From the NCBI GenBank assembly GCA_029939635.1, contig JAOZSN010000050.1, positions 1 to 17,939 on the forward strand: a DNA stretch of 17,939 bases. The letters run 5' to 3'. Source of the stretch: Deltaproteobacteria bacterium (GTDB taxonomy: Bacteria; Desulfobacterota; Desulfobulbia; Desulfobulbales; SURF-16). Numbering within the stretch: position 1 is the first letter of the stretch; each line of letters opens with the position of its first letter. Shown here piece after piece: positions 8,136-14,907 of the stretch. Made by a program: the position numbers and the translations under genes. A model generated the notes under the pieces. That model searched no databases. It had not been told where the DNA came from and saw only the letters and a list, made by a program, of their open reading frames with translations.

Positions 8136-8451
8136 CTCATCTATTCTCCATTTTAAACCAAATTTGCTAAACACATATAAAGTAGGTAAACGCCTAACAC
8201 AGCCTCAATAAGTTAGAAGCGGTTGCCGTGTCGGTCAGTGGGTTTTTTTAACGAAACCGACAAATTTACACTATCACTACACCCTCAGTCTCAGGCATTC
8301 TAAGTTTGTATCTTTACCAAGTTTGTGCTTATTTTGCAAAGTTGAAGTTGCCACTGAATCTTTCAGCCCTAAAGGCAAGACAAAAAAAAAGCTGTTTTCC
8401 TTATATATTAAGGAAAACAGCCTTACCTCAAAGCAATAATGCAAACGAACG
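8136..8451. other. 316-base gap between ihfA and fabZ: ihfA terminator and fabZ leader
   Basis: No gene is seen. The right part holds the ihfA terminator. The left part must carry the promoter of the fabZ operon on the minus strand, but no convincing -35/-10 pair stands out. A perfect seven-base inverted repeat, TGTCGGT (8229-8235) and ACCGACA (8256-8262), is separated by 20 bases that include GGGTT/AAC-like inner pairing and a run of seven T. It could be a leader hairpin or an operator for the operon. Confidence 0.4.
8382..8421 (-). terminator. Strong rho-independent terminator of ihfA
   Basis: A perfect 12-base-pair stem (8391-8402 with 8410-8421) and a seven-base loop are followed, on the minus strand, by nine T residues (8382-8390). 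It lies 30 bases after the ihfA stop codon. This is a textbook intrinsic terminator separating ihfA from the fabZ operon. Confidence 0.92.
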
Positions 8452-8739
8452 TCAGTGACCTGCGTTGATACGATCCCTTAACAACCCGGAAGGTTTAAAA
8501 GTTACTACCCGACGAGCATCAAGAATGAGTTCCTGGCCAGTTTGCGGGTTACGCCCCCGTCTGGAACTTTTCTCTTTCACGTTAAACTTACCAAAACCAC
8601 TGATAAGCAAATTCTCACCATTGGCCAGACAACCCTTGGTAACGCGTAAAAAAGTTTCCACAGTCTCAGCAGCCTGAGCCTTAGTCAGATTATGATCCTG
8701 ATACACCTTTTGCACAAGATCAGCTTTAGTCAAAGTCAT
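8452..8739 (-). CDS. ihfA: Integration host factor alpha subunit (HU/IHF family)
   Basis: DNA-bending protein of the HU/IHF family, 95 residues, expected to act as a dimer in the nucleoid. The start MTLTKADLVQKVY, the ISGFGKFNV turn and the arm sequence GRNPQTGQEL with ARRVVTFKPS are typical; the alpha-type match (GRNP.TG, ARRVVTF) favours IhfA over HU. A Shine-Dalgarno AGGAG lies about seven bases before the ATG. It follows pilC by 131 bases and ends in a strong terminator. A beta partner is not in the window, so a homodimeric HU-like role is possible. Confidence 0.9.
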   Translation of the reverse strand: MTLTKADLVQKVYQDHNLTKAQAAETVETFLRVTKGCLANGENLLISGFGKFNVKEKSSRRGRNPQTGQELILDARRVVTFKPSGLLRDRINAGH

Positions 8740-8870
8740 TAGTTGCTCCTTTTTTCACAAAATATTGCCCCGAAGTTTTTTATTTATTTCTCTAAAATTT
8801 TACAAATAATAACGCCGGACATCAAGCGCTTTTTATCAATCACGCTTTTTCCCCACTCCAGGAAACACCA

Positions 8871-10079
8871 CTACCCAACAATAGAAGCCATTTTGAATAT
8901 TGGTAAATACATGGCAATAACAAGACCACCAATAAGACCACCAAGAAATACCATCATTAAAGGTTCAATGGCGCTAGTGAGATTATCCACAGCCTGATCC
9001 ACCTCTTCATCATAAAAATCAGCAATCTTCTCAAGCATGGCATCCAAGGCACCAGTGGACTCACCAACAGTAATCATCTGCACTACCATGCTGGGAAAGA
9101 CGCCTGTCTCCTCTAGGGGTTCGGCTATAGTACGACCTTCGGTGATACTATCAGCAACCCGGAAAACAGCTTGCTCAATAACCCGATTTCCTGCTGTTTT
9201 GGCTACAACATTAAGAGCATCAAGGATGGGGACACCACTCTGTATCATCGTCCCAAGTGTCCGAGTAAATTTGGCCACGGCAATCCGACGCAACAAAACA
9301 CCAACAATGGGGGCAAGAAGCAGGAAACGATCCATAGCCATGGAACCCCAATCTGTACTGTATATTTTTTTTATAGATGTAATAAGAATAAATACTCCAC
9401 CTATAAAAACATACCAATAATTTTTAGTGAAATTACTGATATTGACAACGTACTGTGTCATTGCAGGAAGCCCTGACCCAAAGTCAGCAAACATCTTAGA
9501 GAAAACAGGCACCACAAATACCAAAATAACCATGGTAATAACAAATGAAATTGCCAAACAGATAACCGGATAGGTCATGGCACCCTTCACTTTCTTGATA
9601 AGCACCATATTTTTTTCCATAAAATTTGCCAGGCGACGCAGAATGGTATCCATGATACCCCCCACCTCCCCTGCTTCCACCATATTGCAGTAGAGCGTAT
9701 CAAAGGCCTTGGGATGCTTTTTCATGGCATCAGCAAAGGTGGTACCAGTCTCAACATCCATTCGCACCTCATTTAGAATTTTCTTGAAGGTGGCATTATC
9801 CTGCTGCCCAGCGAGGATTTCCAAACTCTGCACCAGAGGCAGGCCAGCATCAATCATAGTGGAAAGTTGTCTGGTAAAAATAACTACATCTTTGCCCGTT
9901 ACCTTAGGCTGGAAAAAGGAAATATTTTCGAAAACATCCTTAGGCTTCTCCTTAAGCATGTTGACAGTGATACGAATCTTCTTCAACTGTGCCTCAGCAG
10001 AAGCCTCGTTGGGGGCTTCTAGTTTACCTTTACGCTTTTCCCCGTATGAGTTAACCCCCTTCCAAACATAAACTGGCAT
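8871..10079 (-). CDS. pilC: Type IV pilus / type II secretion inner-membrane platform protein PilC
   Basis: Polytopic platform protein that couples the PilB/PilT motors to pilus growth. At 402 residues it has two T2SSF domains (about 70-195 and 275-395), each with the conserved FTRQLSTMIDAGLPL or FTRTLGTMIQSGVPI start and the EAGE/VGEST turn. Hydrophobic helices lie around 170-195, 220-240 and 372-395. The ATG at 10079 has GGGAG eight bases upstream; a TTG two codons earlier is less likely. No pilB, pilT, pilM or pilin gene is adjacent, so this gene is detached from a pilus cluster, at least within the window. Confidence 0.94.
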   Translation of the reverse strand: MPVYVWKGVNSYGEKRKGKLEAPNEASAEAQLKKIRITVNMLKEKPKDVFENISFFQPKVTGKDVVIFTRQLSTMIDAGLPLVQSLEILAGQQDNATFKKILNEVRMDVETGTTFADAMKKHPKAFDTLYCNMVEAGEVGGIMDTILRRLANFMEKNMVLIKKVKGAMTYPVICLAISFVITMVILVFVVPVFSKMFADFGSGLPAMTQYVVNISNFTKNYWYVFIGGVFILITSIKKIYSTDWGSMAMDRFLLLAPIVGVLLRRIAVAKFTRTLGTMIQSGVPILDALNVVAKTAGNRVIEQAVFRVADSITEGRTIAEPLEETGVFPSMVVQMITVGESTGALDAMLEKIADFYDEEVDQAVDNLTSAIEPLMMVFLGGLIGGLVIAMYLPIFKMASIVG

Positions 10080-10244
10080 AAACAAATCTCCCTATTGGAT
10101 GAAACTGATGCCCTGTAGGCACAAAAGGGTTCAGACAAATCACTTAACCCAATGTTTTATCAAAAAATTCTATACAATGATGATGACAAATACAAGAAGT
10201 AAAAAACACACGCAACATCGTAACACATTACAACACAGAGATGT

Positions 10245-10258
10245 ATTGAGCGCTCAAT
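10245..10258. promoter_or_regulatory. Perfect 14-bp palindrome, candidate operator
   Basis: ATTGAGCGCTCAAT is a perfect palindrome in an AT-rich region, 12 bases upstream of the -35 box of the PxxKW gene and between divergent genes. Symmetry and position fit a binding site for a dimeric regulator; no regulator gene is adjacent. Confidence 0.4.
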
Positions 10259-10270
10259 CACGCTTTCCCA

Positions 10271-10299
10271 TTGACAACTACACTTTTTTCATTTAAAAA
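10271..10299 (+). promoter_or_regulatory. Probable sigma-70 promoter of the PxxKW gene
   Basis: A consensus -35 box TTGACA (10271-10276), a 17-base spacer and TAAAAA (10294-10299) precede the gene, predicting a leader of about 115 bases. The leader contains a TTTCAAAG/CTTTTGAAA inverted repeat. Confidence 0.5.
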
Positions 10300-10421
10300 G
10301 TTGTGTTTTCCACGTTTCAAAGTGTCGGCATATCAACATGTCGCTAAACTTTTGAAATTGTTACTTTTTAGACTTTAACACGATTAAAAATAAATTTCAA
10401 AATCATAAGGAGTTATCAGCA

Positions 10422-10682
10422 ATGGCCAAGGCAAAACAAACAGCAGTTAATACCGAAATATATAGCAGCGGATTCTTCAATCCTATTGCTGAGAAATGTG
10501 ATGGATGCGAGCGCATTATTGAGGTTGACAGTAGCAAATATTGTCAGTCATACGCCTTCCCAGAAACAAAATGGCGCCTCGGCATTTGCAATTTTGCCAC
10601 CCATGTCAAACCAGAGATTGCAGTGACGACCATCAAAGTTAACCCCTTGAAAGCAGCAAAACGAGCCTCAGGAAAAGGTTAA
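10422..10682 (+). CDS. PxxKW family cysteine-rich small protein
   Basis: An 86-residue protein with four cysteines (C26, C29, C41, C56) and the motif PETKW at 47-51. This is the arrangement of the PxxKW family of cysteine-rich proteins known from sulfate reducers and relatives. The CxxC...C...C spacing suggests a small zinc or iron-sulfur site; the family's role is not established. Ends are basic and flexible (AAKRASGKG). AAGGAG lies nine bases before the ATG. The gene stands alone with its own promoter and terminator, which suggests an abundant, separately regulated product. Family confidence is good, function unknown. Confidence 0.85.
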   Translation: MAKAKQTAVNTEIYSSGFFNPIAEKCDGCERIIEVDSSKYCQSYAFPETKWRLGICNFATHVKPEIAVTTIKVNPLKAAKRASGKG

Positions 10683-10706
10683 GTCCTTAACAAAAAACTG
10701 ACGTAC

Positions 10707-10740
10707 AAAGCCGATGACCTTGCTGTCTTCGGCTTTTTTT
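10707..10740 (+). terminator. Rho-independent terminator of the PxxKW gene
   Basis: AAAGCCGA (10707-10714) pairs with TCGGCTTT (10729-10736), followed by further T residues to 10740. It lies 25 bases after the stop codon and between convergent genes, so it may also slow minus-strand transcription arriving from 10746. Confidence 0.88.
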
Positions 10741-10745
10741 GTGTT

Positions 10746-11282
10746 TCAGGTAGCATGGGGATACATAGAACGTAAAAACGCCTCATCATCTAAAATCTTT
10801 TGGAATCGTTCAATATTTTCCTGAAAATGAACAGCCATCTCCCCCTTAATTGGCGGTGTTGCAATATCCTTAAAAATTACCTCTGAGCGATTATTAATAG
10901 CATAAAAGACATTATCTACTAATTTTCGAATATTTTTTTCATGACTAGGCATTACTTTGCGTAAGGCAATATACGCATGGTCAATATGTAGTACAGGTAA
11001 CGACTTAATAAGCCTAGGAAGATCATAAATATCAACAATCTCCAAAAAACGAACGCTCGTATCTCCATCAATCTTCATCAGAACAGTCTGCAAATCTTCA
11101 TCAATTTCTACATTTTCAGCACTGAGCAAAAGCCGAAGATATGGTGTTAATTCATCTATGGACAATTTCCTTTTCTGGCAGGCAGCCACCAACCAAGAAA
11201 GCTGTAATTCTGGTGGCTGAGCAATAAACGGCAAATAACGTTCATACCACTTTTTTTTCCTGCTCCTCACAGCGGTCTCCAT
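10746..11282 (-). CDS. Hypothetical protein coupled to a CheY-like receiver, 178 residues
   Basis: I do not recognise the family. The protein looks all-helical with no signal peptide or membrane segment. It starts with a basic patch (RSRKKKWYERY) followed by leucine-rich helices such as QLSWLVAACQKRKLSIDELTPY is typical of, and later YIALRKVMPSHEKNIRKL. Its ATG is one base after the receiver gene's stop and its Shine-Dalgarno AAGGA lies inside that gene, so the two are translationally coupled. The pairing suggests that this is a partner or output of the receiver, which has no output domain of its own; that is inference. Confidence 0.75.
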   Translation of the reverse strand: METAVRSRKKKWYERYLPFIAQPPELQLSWLVAACQKRKLSIDELTPYLRLLLSAENVEIDEDLQTVLMKIDGDTSVRFLEIVDIYDLPRLIKSLPVLHIDHAYIALRKVMPSHEKNIRKLVDNVFYAINNRSEVIFKDIATPPIKGEMAVHFQENIERFQKILDDEAFLRSMYPHAT

Positions 11283-11283
11283 T

Positions 11284-11694
11284 TTATTTCCTTACCTCCA
11301 TCCCAATCCCATAATATTTCTGCAAAACTTTACCCACCGCATACTCAAAATACTCATTGGTAAATGGTTTAGTAATATACTCATCTACCTGCTGCCGATA
11401 TGCCATAAGAATATTATAAAGTTGGGCCTCTGCGGTGACGAGCACAAAAGGAATATGGGCCATCTGTTCATCCTGGCGAATAGCGCGTAAGAATTCCATA
11501 CCTGTCATGCCAGGCATAGACCAGTCAGAAATGATCAGTGCAATATCCCCTTCTTCTACAATTTCCAGACCAGCACGACCATTTGCCGCTTCGACAATAT
11601 ACTGCAACCCCAGCTTAGCTAATTTCTGTGTTACAACGCGTCGCATAATTCGTGAGTCATCAACCACAAGCACCTGAATATTATCCAGTAGCAT
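11284..11694 (-). CDS. Single-domain CheY-like response regulator
   Basis: A stand-alone receiver domain of 136 residues. It has the acidic pair D12/D13 (VLVVDDS), phospho-acceptor D57 (IISDWSMPG), T87 (VLVTAE) and K109 (YITKPF), so it should be phosphorylatable. No output domain is present; it must act through protein contact, as CheY does. The ATG at 11694 is preferred because AAGGGG precedes it; a TTG at 11715 in frame would add seven residues. No histidine kinase or chemotaxis gene is adjacent. The next gene is coupled to it and encodes an unknown helical protein, the obvious candidate partner. Confidence 0.92.
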   Translation of the reverse strand: MLLDNIQVLVVDDSRIMRRVVTQKLAKLGLQYIVEAANGRAGLEIVEEGDIALIISDWSMPGMTGMEFLRAIRQDEQMAHIPFVLVTAEAQLYNILMAYRQQVDEYITKPFTNEYFEYAVGKVLQKYYGIGMEVRK

Positions 11695-11950
11695 AACGCC
11701 CCTTATCCTCTGCAAGTCTTACTCAAAGGAATCTTAAATAATTGCTATTGGGCCCAACCGAAGTCTACGCTTATCTACAGCGTCACAGAAAAAAACACAT
11801 GGAACCCATTATTGCTAAACATGTAATATATTAGCATATCATATTTTTTAATTCAGTTTCCAACTTGACCCATTCTCAAAAACTATTATTTTAGTGCTTT
11901 ATAAATATATTTCATGTCAAATATGGTAACAAAAATAGTATGTTAAATGT

Positions 11951-12000
11951 AACTGTTCAGAGTGGGAGGGTAATTTATTGCCCTCTCAACAGTTATTTTT
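11951..12000 (+). terminator. Terminator-like hairpin without an obvious upstream gene
   Basis: AACTGTT (11951-11957) pairs with AACAGTT (11988-11994), and 11964-11970 pairs with 11981-11987 (one G-U), leaving a six-base bulge on the left and a ten-base loop. It is followed on the plus strand by ATTTTT (11995-12000). No plus-strand gene lies before it, so it may end a small RNA or be the first stem of a larger leader. Confidence 0.45.
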
Positions 12001-12001
12001 A

Positions 12002-12133
12002 AGTAAACTACGAGTAGGTCTCTCTTCGGTTGCTACCTGAGCCTCCCGTTAAGACACTTATACCCCCCAGGGGACGATAAACTGATTCCAGTGATCTGAG
12101 CCGCCTCAAAAGGCTCAGGATTAGTTAATTACT
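12002..12133. ncRNA. Candidate structured RNA, four-helix junction, strand uncertain
   Basis: A closing stem joins AGTAAACTA (12002-12010) to TAGTT (12122-12126) and TACT (12130-12133) with a three-base bulge. Inside lie three hairpins: GTAG/CTAC (12014-12017, 12033-12036), TTAT plus CCCC against GGGG plus ATAA (12058-12066, 12070-12080), and a perfect CTGAGCC/GGCTCAG (12096-12102, 12112-12118). Read on plus it ends 48 bases before the membrane-anchored protein gene; on minus it lies about 310 bases before the receiver gene. I found no match to known riboswitch cores (cyclic-di-GMP, cobalamin, TPP, glycine, Moco) by eye. Confidence 0.35.
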
Positions 12134-12181
12134 GTTTGTTACCAAATTATCCTTGCCTCAACCAAGCCGGAGATTTTAATC

Positions 12182-13081
12182 ATGCCTAAAATTGAATCCT
12201 CAACCAAGCCCATTATACCACTCCTGGTTGTTGCCTTGGTGGCAGCCTTGGCAGGAGGCGGATATTACCTTTTCTCTGCCCCAGACAATAAAGCTATCCC
12301 AGAGCATGGCCCACAGGAGGAAAGCTTTCATAACCCCCAACCTGACATAGCTTCCCCCTTCCAGCCTATCCCTGCAGAGACTGTTGCCCCAGGAGAAAAG
12401 GATCCCGAGGCCGAACAATACCGCCAGGCCCCTATGGAAACAAAAATCCAGGACCCTTGTTTAGATATCATCAAAAAGTTAGATGCTTTTTTTCTCTACC
12501 TTGATGAACAAGATTATATCAAGGCCTACCAGTTTACCAAAGACAGCAAGGCACATATTGCTCAGGTAATCACCAAAATACTCCACTCACCACCCCGCCT
12601 TTTAACACCTGAGGCAACCACACTACAGATTATCAGCAACAATGCCCATTTTTTTCGGGTCATGGGCAGTCAAAACCTTGCTATTATACGCACAATTATC
12701 AATAACGAACCTGATATGCTTGAAGAAATTCTCGCTGATTTTTACACATGGACGATCCTCCACGGCCAATGCCGTAATCGCTCTTTTGCCATATCACCTG
12801 AACTGCCTGAATTATATCCTTATGCAGTCTTTTTCCTCAACTCCTCAGCAGGTCAGGCGTATCTTAAAAGAAGAAACAATCAGGTTCGTTTACTTGCGAC
12901 CTATTATTCCATTATTATTGTCCATCAATCCACTGGCCTCGGGCTGAACTCCCCTCCCCTGGATATTACTGCACCTTTAGGGCAACTTATTAGTGAATTA
13001 GAGACAAACACAGATCTATCCCAAAAAAATCAATATCTCACACTACTCTATAAAATCCGGGAAGAATCCATAATTTTGTAA
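12182..13081 (+). CDS. Membrane-anchored periplasmic protein of unknown function
   Basis: 299 residues with a short N-terminus, one hydrophobic helix at about 11-31 (PLLVVALVAALAGGGYYLF), a Pro/Glu-rich linker to about residue 90, then a helical domain with the pair C93 and C197 (QDPCLD, HGQCRN) that could form a disulfide in the periplasm. The helix lacks a clear signal-peptidase site or lipobox, so it is probably a type II membrane anchor. GGAG lies nine bases before the ATG. It is the gene nearest the structured element at 12002-12133. cmoA follows after 105 bases on the same strand. Family not recognised. Confidence 0.75.
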   Translation: MPKIESSTKPIIPLLVVALVAALAGGGYYLFSAPDNKAIPEHGPQEESFHNPQPDIASPFQPIPAETVAPGEKDPEAEQYRQAPMETKIQDPCLDIIKKLDAFFLYLDEQDYIKAYQFTKDSKAHIAQVITKILHSPPRLLTPEATTLQIISNNAHFFRVMGSQNLAIIRTIINNEPDMLEEILADFYTWTILHGQCRNRSFAISPELPELYPYAVFFLNSSAGQAYLKRRNNQVRLLATYYSIIIVHQSTGLGLNSPPLDITAPLGQLISELETNTDLSQKNQYLTLLYKIREESIIL

Positions 13082-13186
13082 TTACTAGCCCATCACATGC
13101 AGCACTATTCCCTTCCCTCAACATAAATGCCCAAGACCTTTGCGCTTTAATATTATCTCTATGCCAGCCGCGAATCGTATTCAAAC

Positions 13187-13921
13187 ATGAATAAAGACAC
13201 ATTATTTGCAGAGAGTAGTTCTCCTGCCGCCTTTACCTTTAATGAAAAAGTGGCGGAGGTATTTGATGACATGTTGCTGCGCTCTGTGCCCAACTATCAG
13301 CAAGTTGTCTCCATGACCGGTCAACTTCTTGACAATTTTCTGGTTGAGAATGACCTAGTCTATGACCTGGGATGTTCCACAGGGCAACCACTGGTCGCTC
13401 TAGCAAGTCAACTTGCCCATCGTAAGCTGCATTTTACTGGTATGGACAACTCTGAGGCAATGATCAGTAAAGCACGCCTCAAGGCAGAGATGTATAGCAA
13501 AGAAGAGGAACTGGATTTTATCTTGACAGATATTACCACCGCGAAACTCAAACCATGTGGAGCTGTTATTCTCAATTACACTCTGCAATTTCTTCGCCCC
13601 CTAGTGCGCCACGCCTTTCTGGAAAAAATCTATCAGGCGTTGCGACCTGGTGGAGTGCTGGTCATCACGGAAAAGGTGATCTCCCATCAAGGGCAGATCA
13701 ATAACACCTTTATCGATCTCTATCATGATTTCAAACGACAGCAGGGCTACTCAGAACTTGAAATTTCTCAAAAAAGAGAAGCACTTGAAAATATTCTCAT
13801 CCCCTTTTCCATTAGTGAAAACAAGGAGCTGCTCTCCGAAGCAGGCTTCACAGCTTGTGAGACATTTTGCCAATGGTTCAACTTCGTCGCCATATTAGCG
13901 ATCAAGGAGAATACACCATGA
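13187..13921 (+). CDS. cmoA: Carboxy-S-adenosyl-L-methionine synthase CmoA
   Basis: Makes carboxy-S-adenosyl-methionine from SAM and prephenate; this is the cofactor for forming 5-oxyacetic acid uridine at the tRNA wobble position. 244 residues, collinear with E. coli CmoA: KDTLF start, TFNEKVAEVFDDML, SAM-binding YDLGCSTGQ (59-67), ILNYTLQFLRP, and the highly conserved HDFKRQQGYSELEISQKR block. Its stop overlaps the start of cmoB by four bases, so the two enzymes are made together. The ribosome site before the ATG is poor. No gene for the preceding hydroxylation step is in the window. Confidence 0.96.
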   Translation: MNKDTLFAESSSPAAFTFNEKVAEVFDDMLLRSVPNYQQVVSMTGQLLDNFLVENDLVYDLGCSTGQPLVALASQLAHRKLHFTGMDNSEAMISKARLKAEMYSKEEELDFILTDITTAKLKPCGAVILNYTLQFLRPLVRHAFLEKIYQALRPGGVLVITEKVISHQGQINNTFIDLYHDFKRQQGYSELEISQKREALENILIPFSISENKELLSEAGFTACETFCQWFNFVAILAIKENTP

Positions 13922-14889
13922 ATTTTTCAGCAAACTACCTCCACCTGCTACCAAAAGCCAACATAGCTGCCCTTGACCTGCTGCATAGCCAAAACGAGAC
14001 ACGGCTCAGCAGCCAGAAAAAAGGAATTCTCCGTCTGCGCGAGTTAGCCGAATCCGTATCCCATCTCCAAACTCAGCACCTGAACCTCGACGATAAAGTG
14101 GTAACCATTGGCAATGCAGACGAAATTAACAAAACAGAACAAGACAAGCTCTACCAAGTACTGCGCAGTTTTATGCCATGGCGCAAAGGGCCATTCTCCC
14201 TTTTTGGTATTGATATTGACGCAGAATGGCAATCCGACCGGAAATGGGATCGACTCCTGCCCTTTTTGCCAGATCTAAAAGACAAAGTCATTGCTGATAT
14301 CGGCTGTAACAATGGCTACTATATGTTTCGCATGGCCCACCATGAACCCAAATTAGTGGTGGGCTTTGAACCATATCTACATCATTACTTCACCTTTCGC
14401 ACCCTCAACAGTTTTGCAGGGCTCGACATATTACAAATGGAACTCCTTGGCGTGGAAGAGGCAGGCCTTTTTAGCCAAAGCTTTGATGTGGTTCTACTGC
14501 TAGGTATCCTCTACCACCGCATCTCACCGCTGGAATGCCTGCGAGAGGTAAGGAAATCCATGGTACATGGAGGAACTCTCATTGTGGAGTCCCAGGCTAT
14601 TCCAGGCGAGGAGCCAGTGGCCCTCTTCCCTACCGAGCGCTATGCCAAGGTACCTGGCACCTATTTCGTCCCCACAGCCAGCTGCTTGCATAACTGGATT
14701 AGCAGAGCAGGCTTCACTGATGTGGAAATATTCTGTAGCCATGCCATGACCAGTGAAGAACAGCGACGTACAGACTGGATGGAATTTGAGTCGTACCGTG
14801 ACTTTATCGATCCGAGAAACCCGGAATTAACCATTGAGGGATATCCCGCTCCCTTACGCGTCTTTGTCAAAGCGATTAATCCAGGCTGA
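13918..14889 (+). CDS. cmoB: tRNA U34 carboxymethyltransferase CmoB
   Basis: Transfers the carboxymethyl group from carboxy-SAM to 5-hydroxyuridine at position 34 of tRNA. The ATG at 13918 overlaps the cmoA stop (ATGA) and has AAGGAG eight bases upstream; it gives 323 residues, the same length as E. coli CmoB. The diagnostic MPWRKGPFSLFGIDIDAEW block begins at residue 86, the SAM motif ADIGCNNGYY is near 127-135, and the C-terminal TTEEQ-like EEQRRTDWM and TIEGYPAPLR segments are conserved. It ends 12 bases before the convergent radical SAM gene. Confidence 0.96.
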   Translation: MNFSANYLHLLPKANIAALDLLHSQNETRLSSQKKGILRLRELAESVSHLQTQHLNLDDKVVTIGNADEINKTEQDKLYQVLRSFMPWRKGPFSLFGIDIDAEWQSDRKWDRLLPFLPDLKDKVIADIGCNNGYYMFRMAHHEPKLVVGFEPYLHHYFTFRTLNSFAGLDILQMELLGVEEAGLFSQSFDVVLLLGILYHRISPLECLREVRKSMVHGGTLIVESQAIPGEEPVALFPTERYAKVPGTYFVPTASCLHNWISRAGFTDVEIFCSHAMTSEEQRRTDWMEFESYRDFIDPRNPELTIEGYPAPLRVFVKAINPG

Positions 14890-14894
14890 TCAAA

Positions 14895-14907
14895 TCAGGG
14901 GTCAGGG
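14895..14907. repeat. Short copy of the GGTCAGG heptad over the radical SAM stop codon
   Basis: TCAGGGGTCAGGG repeats just under two units of the heptanucleotide that is present six times at 17501-17542. The TGA stop of the minus-strand radical SAM gene (14902-14904) lies within it. Confidence 0.6.

Larger units (their letters stand above)
10080..10421. other. 342-base divergent regulatory region between pilC and the PxxKW gene
   Basis: No gene is seen. On the plus side there is a good promoter at 10271-10299, with a perfect 14-bp palindrome 12 bases upstream and an inverted repeat in the leader (TTTCAAAG at 10315-10322 against CTTTTGAAA at 10349-10357). On the minus side, TATAGA near 10170 could be a -10 box for pilC, but no good -35 accompanies it. 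The stretch is strongly AT-rich. Confidence 0.5.
11695..12181. other. 487-base non-coding region with several RNA-like structures
   Basis: No gene is seen. From left to right it holds a TGCTAA/TTAGCA inverted repeat (11813-11818, 11831-11836) upstream of the receiver gene, a very AT-rich stretch to about 11950, a terminator-like hairpin (11951-12000), a multi-helix element (12002-12133), and the ribosome site GGAG of the gene at 12182. The non-AT-rich part (12010-12120) stands out against its surroundings and suggests a structured RNA rather than plain spacer. Confidence 0.55.

Noticed and set aside
8133..8174. GTG start for fabZ at 8174
   Set aside because: The extra 13 residues are not part of the FabZ family, and GGAG precedes the ATG at 8135.
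10099..10296. 65-codon plus-strand open frame between pilC and the PxxKW gene
   Set aside because: No ribosome site, unusual composition, and it covers the palindrome and promoter elements.
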